Positions 25,979-34,521 of a stretch of DNA of 64,000 nt are shown here, in pieces. Source of the DNA: Halovivax asiaticus JCM 14624 (lineage in GTDB: Archaea; Halobacteriota; Halobacteria; Halobacteriales; Natrialbaceae). The stretch lies in contig NZ_AOIQ01000011.1 of NCBI RefSeq assembly GCF_000337515.1, positions 21,618 to 85,617 on the forward strand, written 5' to 3'. Numbering within the stretch: position 1 is the first letter of the stretch; each line of letters starts with the position of its first letter. The notes under the pieces were generated by a model. The model was not told the origin of the DNA. It worked only from the letters and a program-made list of their open reading frames with translations, and did not search any database. The translations under genes and the position numbers were made by a program.

Positions 25979-28201
25979 ATGGTTGTAGACCCCGTTGATG
26001 GGGCGCCATCAGCGACCACCCCGTTCCCCGCGATCGTCGGGCAGGAAGAACTGAAACGGGCGCTGGTGACCATCGCGACGAACGATGCACTCGACGGACT
26101 GCTCGTCCAGGGAGAGAAGGGAACCGCGAAATCGACGGCGGTCAGGGGACTCGTCGATCTGCTCCCGCAGCAGCGGGCCGTCGCCGACTGTCCGTACGGC
26201 TGCCCGCCCGACGACCCCGACCGCCAGTGTGCGGACTGTCGGTCACGCCAGCCGAGCGAGTTGCCGACCGAAAACCGACCGGTGCCCCTCGTGACGCTCC
26301 CCCTCGGCGCGACACGCGAGCGTGTCGTCGGAACGCTCTCGGTCGCCGACGCGCTCGATGGCGAGGCCACCTTCGATCCCGGTCTCCTCGCCCGGGCGAA
26401 TCGCGGCATCCTCTACGTCGACGAGGTCAATCTCCTCGACGACCACCTGGTCGACGTCCTGCTCGACGCGGCCGCCGACGGCGTCAACCGCATCGAACGC
26501 GACGGAGTGAGCGTCGCCCACCCCGCCGACTTCACCCTCGTCGGGACGATGAATCCCGAGGAAGGCGATCTCCGCCCCCAGCTCCGGGATCGGTTCGCGC
26601 TCCAGGCGACCGTCGTCGGCTGTCGCGACCCGGCCGATCGCGTCGCCGTCATCGACCGCGCTCTCGATCGCGACGGCGATCCGGACGCGTTCGCCCGCGA
26701 CTACGAGGCCGAGACGGCCGCCATCGAGGCACGGATTCGCGAGGCGCGCGAGCGCCTGCCCGACGTCGACCTTCCGCCGGAATTCACGCGCGACATCGCC
26801 GATCTCTGTCTCGACGCCGGTATCGACGGTCATCGCGGGGACATCGCCATCGCTCGCACCGCCCGAACGCTCGCGGCGCTTGCCGGCCGGCACAGGGTTA
26901 TCGAACCGGACGTCGCGGACGCCGCCCGACTGGCGCTTCCCCACCGGATGCGGAGCCAGCCCTTCGACGACGCGCCCGATCCGGAGGCCGTCCTCGACGC
27001 ACACTTCGACGATCACGCCGACGAGAACGGGACCGACGACCCTGACGAGGATGGAGCCGGCGGCGACCGTGGCAGGTCTGACGCCGGCGACGGAGGCACG
27101 TGTGAGGCCGACAGCGACCGGGACGGGGAGCCCGGTGACGGCCGGGAACCCAGTGACGACCGCGGCGGGGGGAGCGCTTCCGAGCCCGAAGAGCGCGGAG
27201 ATGACGACACGACGCAGGGAAACAGGCCCGACACCGCCCGAAGTCGCGCGGACGACGAATCGCGTGGCGAGAGCGACGCAACCAGGGGCGGCGCGACCCA
27301 GCAGGGACCTGCGGAGACTGCTGGAACGGAGAAAGATGCCGTCGGACGAAACGACGAATCAGACGATCCCGACCGCGGCGTCGAGGAGGAACCGGCGACG
27401 CCGCTGGTTCCGGGACAGCGCCGGAGCGAGATTGGCGACGCGACGCGTCCACCCGTCGAGGACGGAGACGTGACGACCACCACGGGAGACGGAGATCGCA
27501 CCCGAATACGGCCGTCCGAGACCGGTCGGGGCGCTCGCGTCAGAACCGAGCGAGCACGCGTGGGCGACTCGGTCGACGCGGCCGCATCGATCCGTGCGGC
27601 TGCAGCGAACGGACACGCGACTCCAGAGCGGGACGATCTTCGGACCGCGGTGCGCCACGAGCGTGCGGGGACGACGATCGTCTTCGTCGTCGACGCCAGT
27701 GCCTCGATGCAATCAGCGATGGCGGCCGCGAAGGGGACCGTCATGTCGCTGCTCCAGGACGCGTACGAGCACCGCGAGCAGGTGGCGTTCATCGCCGTCG
27801 CTGGTGATGCCGCCGAAGTCGTCCTGCCGCCGACCGACAGCGTCGCGCTCGCCGCACGCCATCTAAAGGAACTCCCCGCTGGCGATCGAACACCGCTTCC
27901 CTCAGGTCTCGACGCCGCTGCCCGCCTCGCCGATCACAACGACGCGACGGCGACCCGCGTGGTCGTCGTGTCCGACGGCAAGGCGACCGTCGCCGAGGGA
28001 AGTCCAACGGACGAGGTGCGCCGTAGCGCACGCCGTTTGAAAGCGGCCGGGGCCGACGTCCTCGTCGTCGACGCAAGCGACCGCGGAGATCGAGCGGGAC
28101 TCCTCGAAATCCTCGTCTCGGAAACCGGCGGGCGGCGTATCCCGCTCTCGGCGCTCGCCGTATCGCAGGTGACCGGATCTGCGACCGATGCCCCCGAGTG
28201 A
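25979..28201 (+). CDS. chlID: Fused AAA+/VWA chelatase subunit ChlID (cobaltochelatase motor)
   Basis: 740 residues from ATG 25979 (MVVDPVDGAP), 27 nt after TTCATAAAC. The N-terminal ~330 residues are a BchI-like AAA+ domain: Walker A GEKGTAKST (45-53), a four-cysteine insert CPYGC...CADC (71-87), Walker B GILYVDEVNLLDD and sensor GTMNPEEGDLRPQLRDRF. A ~230-residue low-complexity D/E/G/R-rich linker follows. The C-terminal VWA domain has a full MIDAS (VDASASM near residue 571, TPLPSG, SDG). It thus joins the I and D subunits of the Mg/Co chelatase motor and should power CobN. It is transcribed divergently from the Cys-rich gene. Confidence 0.92.
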   Translation: MVVDPVDGAPSATTPFPAIVGQEELKRALVTIATNDALDGLLVQGEKGTAKSTAVRGLVDLLPQQRAVADCPYGCPPDDPDRQCADCRSRQPSELPTENRPVPLVTLPLGATRERVVGTLSVADALDGEATFDPGLLARANRGILYVDEVNLLDDHLVDVLLDAAADGVNRIERDGVSVAHPADFTLVGTMNPEEGDLRPQLRDRFALQATVVGCRDPADRVAVIDRALDRDGDPDAFARDYEAETAAIEARIREARERLPDVDLPPEFTRDIADLCLDAGIDGHRGDIAIARTARTLAALAGRHRVIEPDVADAARLALPHRMRSQPFDDAPDPEAVLDAHFDDHADENGTDDPDEDGAGGDRGRSDAGDGGTCEADSDRDGEPGDGREPSDDRGGGSASEPEERGDDDTTQGNRPDTARSRADDESRGESDATRGGATQQGPAETAGTEKDAVGRNDESDDPDRGVEEEPATPLVPGQRRSEIGDATRPPVEDGDVTTTTGDGDRTRIRPSETGRGARVRTERARVGDSVDAAASIRAAAANGHATPERDDLRTAVRHERAGTTIVFVVDASASMQSAMAAAKGTVMSLLQDAYEHREQVAFIAVAGDAAEVVLPPTDSVALAARHLKELPAGDRTPLPSGLDAAARLADHNDATATRVVVVSDGKATVAEGSPTDEVRRSARRLKAAGADVLVVDASDRGDRAGLLEILVSETGGRRIPLSALAVSQVTGSATDAPE

Positions 28202-28314
28202 CAGCGGGCCACCGAACCAGACTGCGACCGGCTCGTAATCTGCGGCCATCTCCACGCCGGGCCCGGTCCGAAGCCGGTACAGGTTTATTCGTCGACGCAG
28301 AACGGTTCGATAAA

Positions 28315-30408
28315 ATGGACTCCGGGAGTCATCGATCGCCGGTGTCCTTCGAACAGGACGGGGCGATCGTTCGCGTCGGGGACGATATCGAACGGGCAGA
28401 ACTGCGTATCGAGATCGACGGAGCGTCGGGACTCGAGCCGGCCCTCCCCGACGTATTCCTGTTTCCCGTCGACGAGGCGGTCTCGGTTACCGTCTCTCAG
28501 CTGCGCTTAGAGGAGACGTTCGGTCAGACGCTCTGGGATGCAAACGGAAACCAGATCGGAACCATCGCGGACGGAATCAGCGATGTGCCGCGTGGAACGT
28601 ACTACGCCTCGCTCACCGGCGCGGTGAAGCTCCACCTCCGGATCGAGGACGCCACCCTCTGGGCCGAGGAACATCTGGACGAGACGGGGCGATCAATCGT
28701 CGAGATGCGCTTCGAGGAGCCGACGTCGGTGGCCATCGGCGCCCGCTCGCTTCGCTCGCATCCGACGGCGACGATCACGGTTCCCGACGATCCCAGAGCA
28801 CTCCTCGACGCGCTCCCGTACCTGGCGGCCTCGATCAAGGAACACACCTGTGAGCGGTCCTGGCCGACGATCAGGCAGCACCCGCCGGCGCTCGAACGGG
28901 GCGAGCAGCTGGAGGTGCCAACCGAACTCCGGGCGCCGGAGACGGGCATCGAAATCCGCATCCCGCCGACGTACGAGCACTGCTATCGGGTGGCGCCGCT
29001 CGCGTTCTACCTCGGAGCAGACGTAAGCGCTGGCGAGTCGCCGGCGTTGGTCCTCGAAAACGGTCACGTCGAACCGCTGAAGACGCGCCGCGCGGACCTG
29101 GCCGAACGTGTCGGGGATCTCCTCGACCGATGTCTGTTGCTCGACTCGCTGGTGCGAGAAGCGGGCTACCAGCCGATGGGGAACGCCGAGTACGAGCGGT
29201 TGGCCCCGCAGCTTCCGTTCTACCCGCCGAATCTCTACGACCTGCCCCCGGCTGACCAGTTGCTCGAGTACCTGGAGGTGCCACGCGAGGTGCTCGACCC
29301 CTTCACCCCGTGCTGGCCGAAGCGCGCCGTGTTGCGCCCGAATCCCGAAGACGTCGCGGTACTCCCCTCGTTGCTTCACGAACTCGCGCGGATCGACGTC
29401 GCGCACTCACCCGACGCGATTCCCCCGACGGTCCCGTCCGACTCGACGACTGGAGGGGGCCGTGATCGAGGGGGTGAAAAACGTCGGTCGGATGCGCTAC
29501 TGACCGCCCACACGTTCCCGGCGCAGGTACCGGGAACGTGCCGGTTGCACCCGGAGGCGATGGAACGGGCACGGACCGTCGAACGTCCCACGCCGGACGG
29601 CGCGTCGCTGACGCTCGCGACGGTTGACTCGGCGCGGGCCCGATCGTTCCGACAATTCGCCGACCAGGTTCGCCACGAGACGGCGGTCACGGTCCTCGAA
29701 CAGCCCACGGCGGCCGCTCTCCGCGACGCGGTCGAGGCGGATCGAACCGCCCTGTACTGTGAGAACCCGACCACCGAAGCGGGGATTCACTGTGCAGACC
29801 GGACGCTCCCGTTCGACGAGCTGGGGGCCGTCGGCTCGCCGGTCGTCTGGCTCGCCGACGTCGCGCCCGGCGTAACGGGTGAGGCGCTCGTTTCCGCCGG
29901 GGCGATCGCTGGCATCCTTTGCGACGAACCAGCGAACCAGGATGCAGTCTTCGGGGCGCTCGACCAACTGTGCGCCGGGTTCTCGGTCGCCGACGCGGTG
30001 TACACGGCCGACGTCGATCGCGCGGTCGACGTCAGGTTCGTCGGCGACGCGTCCGTGACGATCGTCCGGCGCGTGAGCAAAACACCGACGGTCGTCGACG
30101 TCCGCTCGGTCGACGAGGACCGCTACGCCTTCACGATCCGGAGTTACCCTACTGACGTCGTCCGGCAGGGCACGGCTGTCAAACCCGTCAGTGCGGAGGA
30201 CGTCGTCGGCCGGGTACTGGAGGAGTGTAACCACGACGGCTACTGGTTGATCGGCGCGGACGCGAAGCAGGCCCTGCCAATCACGACGGCGGAGGTCGCC
30301 TCGCTCGTCGAGAACGACGGGTTCACCGTCCGGCTCGATGGCCGTCTCCTGACCACCGCCGACATCGGCGAGTGCCCGCTCCAGGAAGTCGTACAGGACG
30401 GACCGTAG
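28315..30408 (+). CDS. Large haloarchaeal protein with degenerate CHAT-like domain, copy A
   Basis: 697 residues; ATG 28315 lies ~27 nt after GGTTTATTC. The N-terminal ~200 residues (VRVGDDIERAELRIEIDG, PDVFLFPVDEAVSVTV, GTYYASLTGAVKLHLRIEDA) look like beta-sandwich modules. A helical middle follows (LDRCLLLDSLVREAGYQPM; PQLPFYPPNLYDLPPADQLLEYL). Residues ~470-590 follow the CHAT pattern: ADRTLPFDELGAVGSPVVWL, ALVSAGAIAGIL, LCAGFSVADAVYTA and the closing FVGDASVTIV. The catalytic His and Cys positions read Glu/Asn (LYCENPT) and Asp (LADVAPG), so peptidase activity is unlikely. There is no signal peptide. A 62%-or-better relative (copy B) lies at 42055. The family function is unknown. Confidence 0.75.
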   Translation: MDSGSHRSPVSFEQDGAIVRVGDDIERAELRIEIDGASGLEPALPDVFLFPVDEAVSVTVSQLRLEETFGQTLWDANGNQIGTIADGISDVPRGTYYASLTGAVKLHLRIEDATLWAEEHLDETGRSIVEMRFEEPTSVAIGARSLRSHPTATITVPDDPRALLDALPYLAASIKEHTCERSWPTIRQHPPALERGEQLEVPTELRAPETGIEIRIPPTYEHCYRVAPLAFYLGADVSAGESPALVLENGHVEPLKTRRADLAERVGDLLDRCLLLDSLVREAGYQPMGNAEYERLAPQLPFYPPNLYDLPPADQLLEYLEVPREVLDPFTPCWPKRAVLRPNPEDVAVLPSLLHELARIDVAHSPDAIPPTVPSDSTTGGGRDRGGEKRRSDALLTAHTFPAQVPGTCRLHPEAMERARTVERPTPDGASLTLATVDSARARSFRQFADQVRHETAVTVLEQPTAAALRDAVEADRTALYCENPTTEAGIHCADRTLPFDELGAVGSPVVWLADVAPGVTGEALVSAGAIAGILCDEPANQDAVFGALDQLCAGFSVADAVYTADVDRAVDVRFVGDASVTIVRRVSKTPTVVDVRSVDEDRYAFTIRSYPTDVVRQGTAVKPVSAEDVVGRVLEECNHDGYWLIGADAKQALPITTAEVASLVENDGFTVRLDGRLLTTADIGECPLQEVVQDGP
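29740..29858 (+). repeat. 119-bp near-identical tract shared with copy B (43471-43589)
   Basis: 118 of 119 bases match the stretch at 43471-43589, including all third codon positions, whereas the flanks differ at most third positions. The single difference turns His to Arg (GIHC/GIRC). The tract encodes the core of the CHAT-like domain. Confidence 0.85.
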
Positions 30409-30418
30409 CCGGGAGCGA

Positions 30419-31765
30419 TCACACCACTCGGCCCACGTGCAACGCGTACGCTCCGAGCGTCCCCTCGTCGTCGTGGTACGCGATCGGTTCCTCGATGGCT
30501 GCGAGGAACTGGCCGTCTGTCGATGCCGCCGTGACGATTCCCTCCGTCGGACTCGCCGCGACGGCACCGGTCGTGATATCGAGTACTCGGATCGCGTGTG
30601 TCGCCGGGTCCCGGTCCCGGAAGTGCTGAGCGGAGGGGAGCACGACCGTCGAGCCGGCGGCGGCGAGTTCGGTGACGAAGCCGCCGGTGGAAGCCCGGAA
30701 CTGCGGCGCGTCAGTGTCGCCGTCGACGTGATAGCCGAAAGCCGTATGCTCGCCAGGGTGGCGCCCCGCTATCTCGCGAGCATCTCGCGCGTACGTGTTG
30801 CCGGTGACGAACACGACCCGACCGTCGTGGGCGTACGCGTGCGTCGGATAGGCGTAGAGCGTCTGGTCTCCCACCCGGTGTTCGGTCGCGAGTTCGACCC
30901 GGGAACGCTCACTCCCGGACCCGGTCGCGTCCACAGCCCCATCCGAATCGAACAGGTAGCCGCAGTAGTCGCCGTGGCTGGCCGCGACGAGCGCACCGGT
31001 TTCACGATCGAAAGTGACGTCGCCGACCCGCCTCTCCCCCTCGGTCCCGGGATCCCAGTCCCAGACGACCGACCCCGAGGCTGCCTCGAGGACGACTAGG
31101 CCATGCTGGTGGTCGCCGCCACAGCGGTTGTAGGCCACGGCGAGGTGGTCGCCAGCCGCGTCGCGATCGATCGCGATCACGGAGGCGTCGGTCTCGTCGC
31201 GCCACCGGACCGCACCGTCGGCATCGAACCGCAAAATAGCGCTGTGCCAGCGACGATCCTGCCCGTCGTGCTCGTACCGGCGAACGGCCGCGACACAGCC
31301 GCCGTCCCCGTCGTCGACGACGGCCACGACGTACGGCCAGTGGAACACGCTGTCCGAACTCGCCTCGCCGACGTCGGCGACTCCCTCGTACGACCAGTTC
31401 GTCGTCCCGTCGGCGCGGTCGAGTGCGGCGATTCGCCCTCTGTCGCCACGGCAGCCGACGACGAGTGCGTCATCGACAGCGGCGACGGTGACGGGATGGC
31501 CCGCAATCGAGCGTCGCCACCGTTCGGTGAGCGCGCACTCGTCGGAACCGCCATCGACATCGAACGCGACGATCTCGCCGTTCCAGGTGCAAGCGACGAC
31601 CAGGCCGTCGTGAACGCAGACGCCGGATCGGCGCCACATGTGGCGACTCCGTGCGGGTTCGATCTGACCGAGGGGCGTGATCGCGTCCAGCGCCGGTGGC
31701 CCTGGCCCGTCGGTCGTCGATTCCACGCTCCCGGCGTCGCTCCTATCGACCCCTGTCATGGTCAC
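30419..31765 (-). CDS. PQQ-type beta-propeller protein of the cobalamin operon
   Basis: 448 residues, no signal peptide. It has repeated four-stranded blades with W and DxxxG turns typical of PQQ/YVTN propellers: VVACTWNGEIVAFDVDGG, VVGCRGDRGRIAALDRADGTTNWSYEG, LVVLEAASGSVVWDWDPG, AIRVLDITTGAVAASP. Enzymatic PQQ residues are not evident, so it is probably a structural or binding propeller in the cytoplasm. It is the last gene of the eleven-gene cbi operon and overlaps the DUF3209 gene by 4 nt. Such a propeller accompanies cobalamin genes in other haloarchaea, yet no step is assigned to it. Confidence 0.75.
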   Translation of the reverse strand: MTMTGVDRSDAGSVESTTDGPGPPALDAITPLGQIEPARSRHMWRRSGVCVHDGLVVACTWNGEIVAFDVDGGSDECALTERWRRSIAGHPVTVAAVDDALVVGCRGDRGRIAALDRADGTTNWSYEGVADVGEASSDSVFHWPYVVAVVDDGDGGCVAAVRRYEHDGQDRRWHSAILRFDADGAVRWRDETDASVIAIDRDAAGDHLAVAYNRCGGDHQHGLVVLEAASGSVVWDWDPGTEGERRVGDVTFDRETGALVAASHGDYCGYLFDSDGAVDATGSGSERSRVELATEHRVGDQTLYAYPTHAYAHDGRVVFVTGNTYARDAREIAGRHPGEHTAFGYHVDGDTDAPQFRASTGGFVTELAAAGSTVVLPSAQHFRDRDPATHAIRVLDITTGAVAASPTEGIVTAASTDGQFLAAIEEPIAYHDDEGTLGAYALHVGRVV

Positions 31766-32139
31766 TCCTCGGTCGGGAACGCCTCGTGCAGGGTATGATG
31801 CGTCTCGCCGAGGTCGGAGAGAAGGCCGTCGGTCCGTTCGCGAAGCCGGCGAAGCCGTTGTTCGGCGTCACGGACGGCGACGAGGCGGCCACGAAGGTAC
31901 GCCCCCTCGGGATCAGTCGGGTCGACCGTCGAGGCGTCTTCTTCGAGGTCGACGAGCGCCGCGTCGAGATGGCGCTGGATGTCGTCGATGGTGCCGGCGG
32001 ACGCCAGCGCCGCGATGGGGCCGTTCTCGTCGAGCGCGTCGCCGATCTCGGCTTCGGCGTGGCGTTTGACGGTTTCGTCGACGGTGCCGTTTACGTTCAT
32101 CAGTGCGAGTCGAAGTGCTTCGAGTTCAGCGCAAGCCAT
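31762..32139 (-). CDS. DUF3209 family protein
   Basis: 125 residues, nearly all helical and very acidic, starting MACAELEALRLALMNVNG and containing ADPTDPEGAYLRG-like DPTDPEGAYLRGRLVAVRDAEQRLRRLRE. This is the DUF3209 pattern; members are small, often single-domain, and in haloarchaea sit next to cbiX. There are no catalytic motifs. A chaperone or scaffold role for CbiX or the iron-sulfur part is conceivable but unsupported. It starts 24 nt after cbiX and overlaps the propeller gene (ATGA). Confidence 0.7.
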   Translation of the reverse strand: MACAELEALRLALMNVNGTVDETVKRHAEAEIGDALDENGPIAALASAGTIDDIQRHLDAALVDLEEDASTVDPTDPEGAYLRGRLVAVRDAEQRLRRLRERTDGLLSDLGETHHTLHEAFPTEE

Positions 32140-32163
32140 TGGTGTTGTATCGTGTTTTTCGGT

Positions 32164-33510
32164 CTACAGCGTCTGCTGGACCAGATCGGAGACGATGCGA
32201 TCCCGTTCGAGGTGGGACGAAACGATGCGTTCGGCGTCGTCGGGGGTCACTCCACCGTACCAGATCCCGTCGGGGTAGACGGCGACGATCGGCCCCTCGC
32301 CGCACTGATCGAGACAGGAACTGCGAGTGAGGTGGACGTCACAGCCATCGGCGTCGCGTGCCGCCTGCCGGAGGCGCTCTAGTACCGTGGTGGCGCCCGC
32401 CGCGGCGCAGGTCTGGTTGGTACAGACCGCGACGTGGTGGGCCGGCGCGTCGTGGACGTGTGGCTCGTCGTCGACGCGGTCCCGATCGGCGTGTTCGGCC
32501 TGATGGACGAGCGAGCGCAACGTCGCGCGGGCGCCGCCCCGATCGTCCTCGTACCCCTGGAGTTCGACCTTGTACTTGCACGTATCACAGGCCATCTCGA
32601 CGCTGTCGGTTCGGGCCTCGCGGACGCGATCCGCGAGTACCGTCACGATTCGGTCGTCGGTGCCAAGCGGGTCGCCCGCCGCCGCGGCGACGTAGGGGGA
32701 GGATGCGTCGAAGTCCGCGGTTCGCTCTCGCACCCGCCGGGTCAACACGCCGTCGCCGAGCATGTAGGGAAGGACGACGACCGCGTCCGGTCGATCCTTC
32801 GCGACGGCGTGGAGCGCGTCCTGGGTTCGGGGGGTCGTCACCCCGACGAAGGCCGTCTCGACCCGCGTGAACGACCGGCCCTCGTAGAGCAGCCGGGCGA
32901 GTTTGGAGGCGTCCGCGTTGGCATCGGGATCGCTCGATCCCCGCGCACAGAGGACGACCGCGACGTCGTCTCCAGCCCGATCGACGCCCAGCTCGGCTTC
33001 GACCGATCGCACCCGGTCGTCGAGCAGATCGACGAGCGCGGGGTGAACCCCGAGGTGAGCGCCGTAGTGAATCGTCAGGTCGTCGTGGCGGGCGCGAGCG
33101 GTCTGGACGGAAAGCGCCACGTCGCTCTTGGTGTGGCTCGCACCGAACAGCGCGAGCGGGACGACCGACAGGTGCTCGCAGGCCGGTGTGAGCCCCTCGA
33201 TGGCGTCTGGGATCGAGGGTTCCGCGAGTTCGAGGTAGGCGGCATCGACCGGCACGCCCAGACGCTCTTCGAGGCTCACCGCGACCTCGCGGACCTGCTC
33301 GTTCGAGCGCTCGCGCCGGGAGCCGTGGCCGACCACGAGGACGGCGTCGGTCGCGAGCGCGTCGGCAGCGAACTCGCCTTCGGCGTCGAGTGACCGGTCC
33401 TCCGCTCCGATGCCTCGCCGCTTCGCTTCGGGTTCGAGCCCTCGATCGCCGTCCCCGGTTTCCAGCGCTCGATGCTCGTCCGCGGCGGGAGCGGGTTCAC
33501 CGTCGGTCAT
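32164..33510 (-). CDS. cbiX: Sirohydrochlorin cobaltochelatase CbiX with C-terminal [2Fe-2S] ferredoxin domain
   Basis: 448 residues from ATG 33510, which overlaps the upstream gene stop. After a ~50-residue charged N-terminus come two chelatase halves: VLVVGHGSRRERSNEQVREVA with the metal-binding His and ALFGASHTKSDV, then VVLCARGSSDPDANADASKLA. The C-terminal ~110 residues form a thioredoxin-like [2Fe-2S] domain, with VCTNQTCAAAG and RSSCLDQCGEGPIVAVYPDGIWYGGV supplying four cysteines. A CDTCKYK and His-rich linker (HAPAHH-like, HVHDAPAHH) lies between. It inserts cobalt into sirohydrochlorin at the start of the early-cobalt pathway. The Fe-S domain is typical of long archaeal CbiX. Confidence 0.93.
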   Translation of the reverse strand: MTDGEPAPAADEHRALETGDGDRGLEPEAKRRGIGAEDRSLDAEGEFAADALATDAVLVVGHGSRRERSNEQVREVAVSLEERLGVPVDAAYLELAEPSIPDAIEGLTPACEHLSVVPLALFGASHTKSDVALSVQTARARHDDLTIHYGAHLGVHPALVDLLDDRVRSVEAELGVDRAGDDVAVVLCARGSSDPDANADASKLARLLYEGRSFTRVETAFVGVTTPRTQDALHAVAKDRPDAVVVLPYMLGDGVLTRRVRERTADFDASSPYVAAAAGDPLGTDDRIVTVLADRVREARTDSVEMACDTCKYKVELQGYEDDRGGARATLRSLVHQAEHADRDRVDDEPHVHDAPAHHVAVCTNQTCAAAGATTVLERLRQAARDADGCDVHLTRSSCLDQCGEGPIVAVYPDGIWYGGVTPDDAERIVSSHLERDRIVSDLVQQTL

Positions 33511-34190
33511 GCGTTCTCGGCCCGTTCGAGACTGCGCCGGAGTTTCCGTCGCCGACTCGGCGCGTACAGTCCCGTCGCCTCGCTCTCGCCGTAGACCCAC
33601 CTGCCGAAATCGGGGGCGGCCGCGTCCGAGAGGCCGAACCAGTAGCCGCCGGACGACGTCTCGGCGATCTCACCCGTCGGCGCGTCGACTGGACAGGCGG
33701 CTAGCGCGTCGTCGACGGTTTCGAGTACCTTGCGGTCGTCGTGGACGAACGAGATTCCCACGGTGTCACTCGAGGACTTGTAGCAGACCGTCCCGCAGCC
33801 TTCGAGCAGGCCCCGGAGGAGCGCTCGGTCGTGAGCGGCGAACGCGGCGAATCGGTAGTTCCCGCGGCCGTCGACGGGCATCCCGAGGGACCCGCTCGGG
33901 CCGTCGCAGACCGAGCCGTCGATCGAGACCGCGTACTCGTCCTCGGTTCGGGTGATCGAGGCGTCGTGAGCGTACTCGCGGGTCACCGTCTCGCAATCGA
34001 GATCGGCGGACTCGCCGCCGGCGATGGCCGCGAGGGTTGCGGCCGACGCCTCGTCGTTCGCCACGACCTCGATCCCGTCCGCCGTGACCGTCCCGCTGGC
34101 GGCGACGTGACCCCAGAAGTACGCCGTGGCGGGATGACCGGCCAGGAGGTCCGACGGTCGCTCGCACGCCAATGGCGATGCGTCGGTCAT
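33507..34190 (-). CDS. LAGLIDADG-fold protein of the cobalamin operon, catalytic residues lost
   Basis: 227 residues from ATG 34190. Two repeats resemble the paired LAGLIDADG helices of homing endonucleases and their WhiA-type relatives: AYFWGHVAASGTV at residues 23-35 and ALLRGLLEGCGTV at 123-135, each followed by beta strands (EYAVSIDG; VGISFVHDDRKVLETVDDAL). The acidic residue that ends each active-site helix in nucleases is Ser32 and Cys132 here, so it should not cut DNA. It overlaps the ferredoxin gene and cbiX by 4 nt on each side, so it must work with cobalamin synthesis. The family name is not known to me, and the fold assignment is my inference. Confidence 0.65.
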   Translation of the reverse strand: MTDASPLACERPSDLLAGHPATAYFWGHVAASGTVTADGIEVVANDEASAATLAAIAGGESADLDCETVTREYAHDASITRTEDEYAVSIDGSVCDGPSGSLGMPVDGRGNYRFAAFAAHDRALLRGLLEGCGTVCYKSSSDTVGISFVHDDRKVLETVDDALAACPVDAPTGEIAETSSGGYWFGLSDAAAPDFGRWVYGESEATGLYAPSRRRKLRRSLERAENA

Positions 34191-34501
34191 TCGTCTACCT
34201 CGGTCGGTTGTTCGTCCACACCGATCGTCGGGTCGTCCACGTCGCGGACCTCGATCGCACCCGTGGGACACGCCGCAGCCGCCTGTCTGGCCGCCGCGAG
34301 TCGCTCGTCGTCGAACGTGGCGACGACCCGATCGTCGTCGACGGCGACGGTCTCCTCGCCCGTCGCGTCGTAAATCGGATCCGCGTCGGGGTCGATCGTC
34401 GCCAAACCATCGTCGGCCTCGACGAACCGCGGATCGCGGGTGAGGCAGGCGAAGATACCGTCGCAGGCTTCCTTTTCCAGGGTAACAACGTATTCAGTCA
34501 T
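34187..34501 (-). CDS. Ferredoxin-like protein of the cobalamin operon
   Basis: 104 residues. The cluster ligands appear as EACDGIFACLTRDPRF near the N-terminus and AAAACPTGAIEV near the C-terminus. This is a single-cluster 3Fe-4S/4Fe-4S ferredoxin pattern (CxxxxxC...CP) with ~60 residues of acidic insert between. It is likely an electron donor for a redox step, for example reduction of the ring or of cobalt. It is 20 nt after cbiH1 and overlaps the LAGLIDADG-fold gene. With no cbiJ (precorrin-6A reductase) in the window, it is a natural partner for whatever does that reduction. Confidence 0.8.
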   Translation of the reverse strand: MTEYVVTLEKEACDGIFACLTRDPRFVEADDGLATIDPDADPIYDATGEETVAVDDDRVVATFDDERLAAARQAAAACPTGAIEVRDVDDPTIGVDEQPTEVDE

Positions 34502-34521
34502 GGTGTGTCCTGCTCGAGTCC

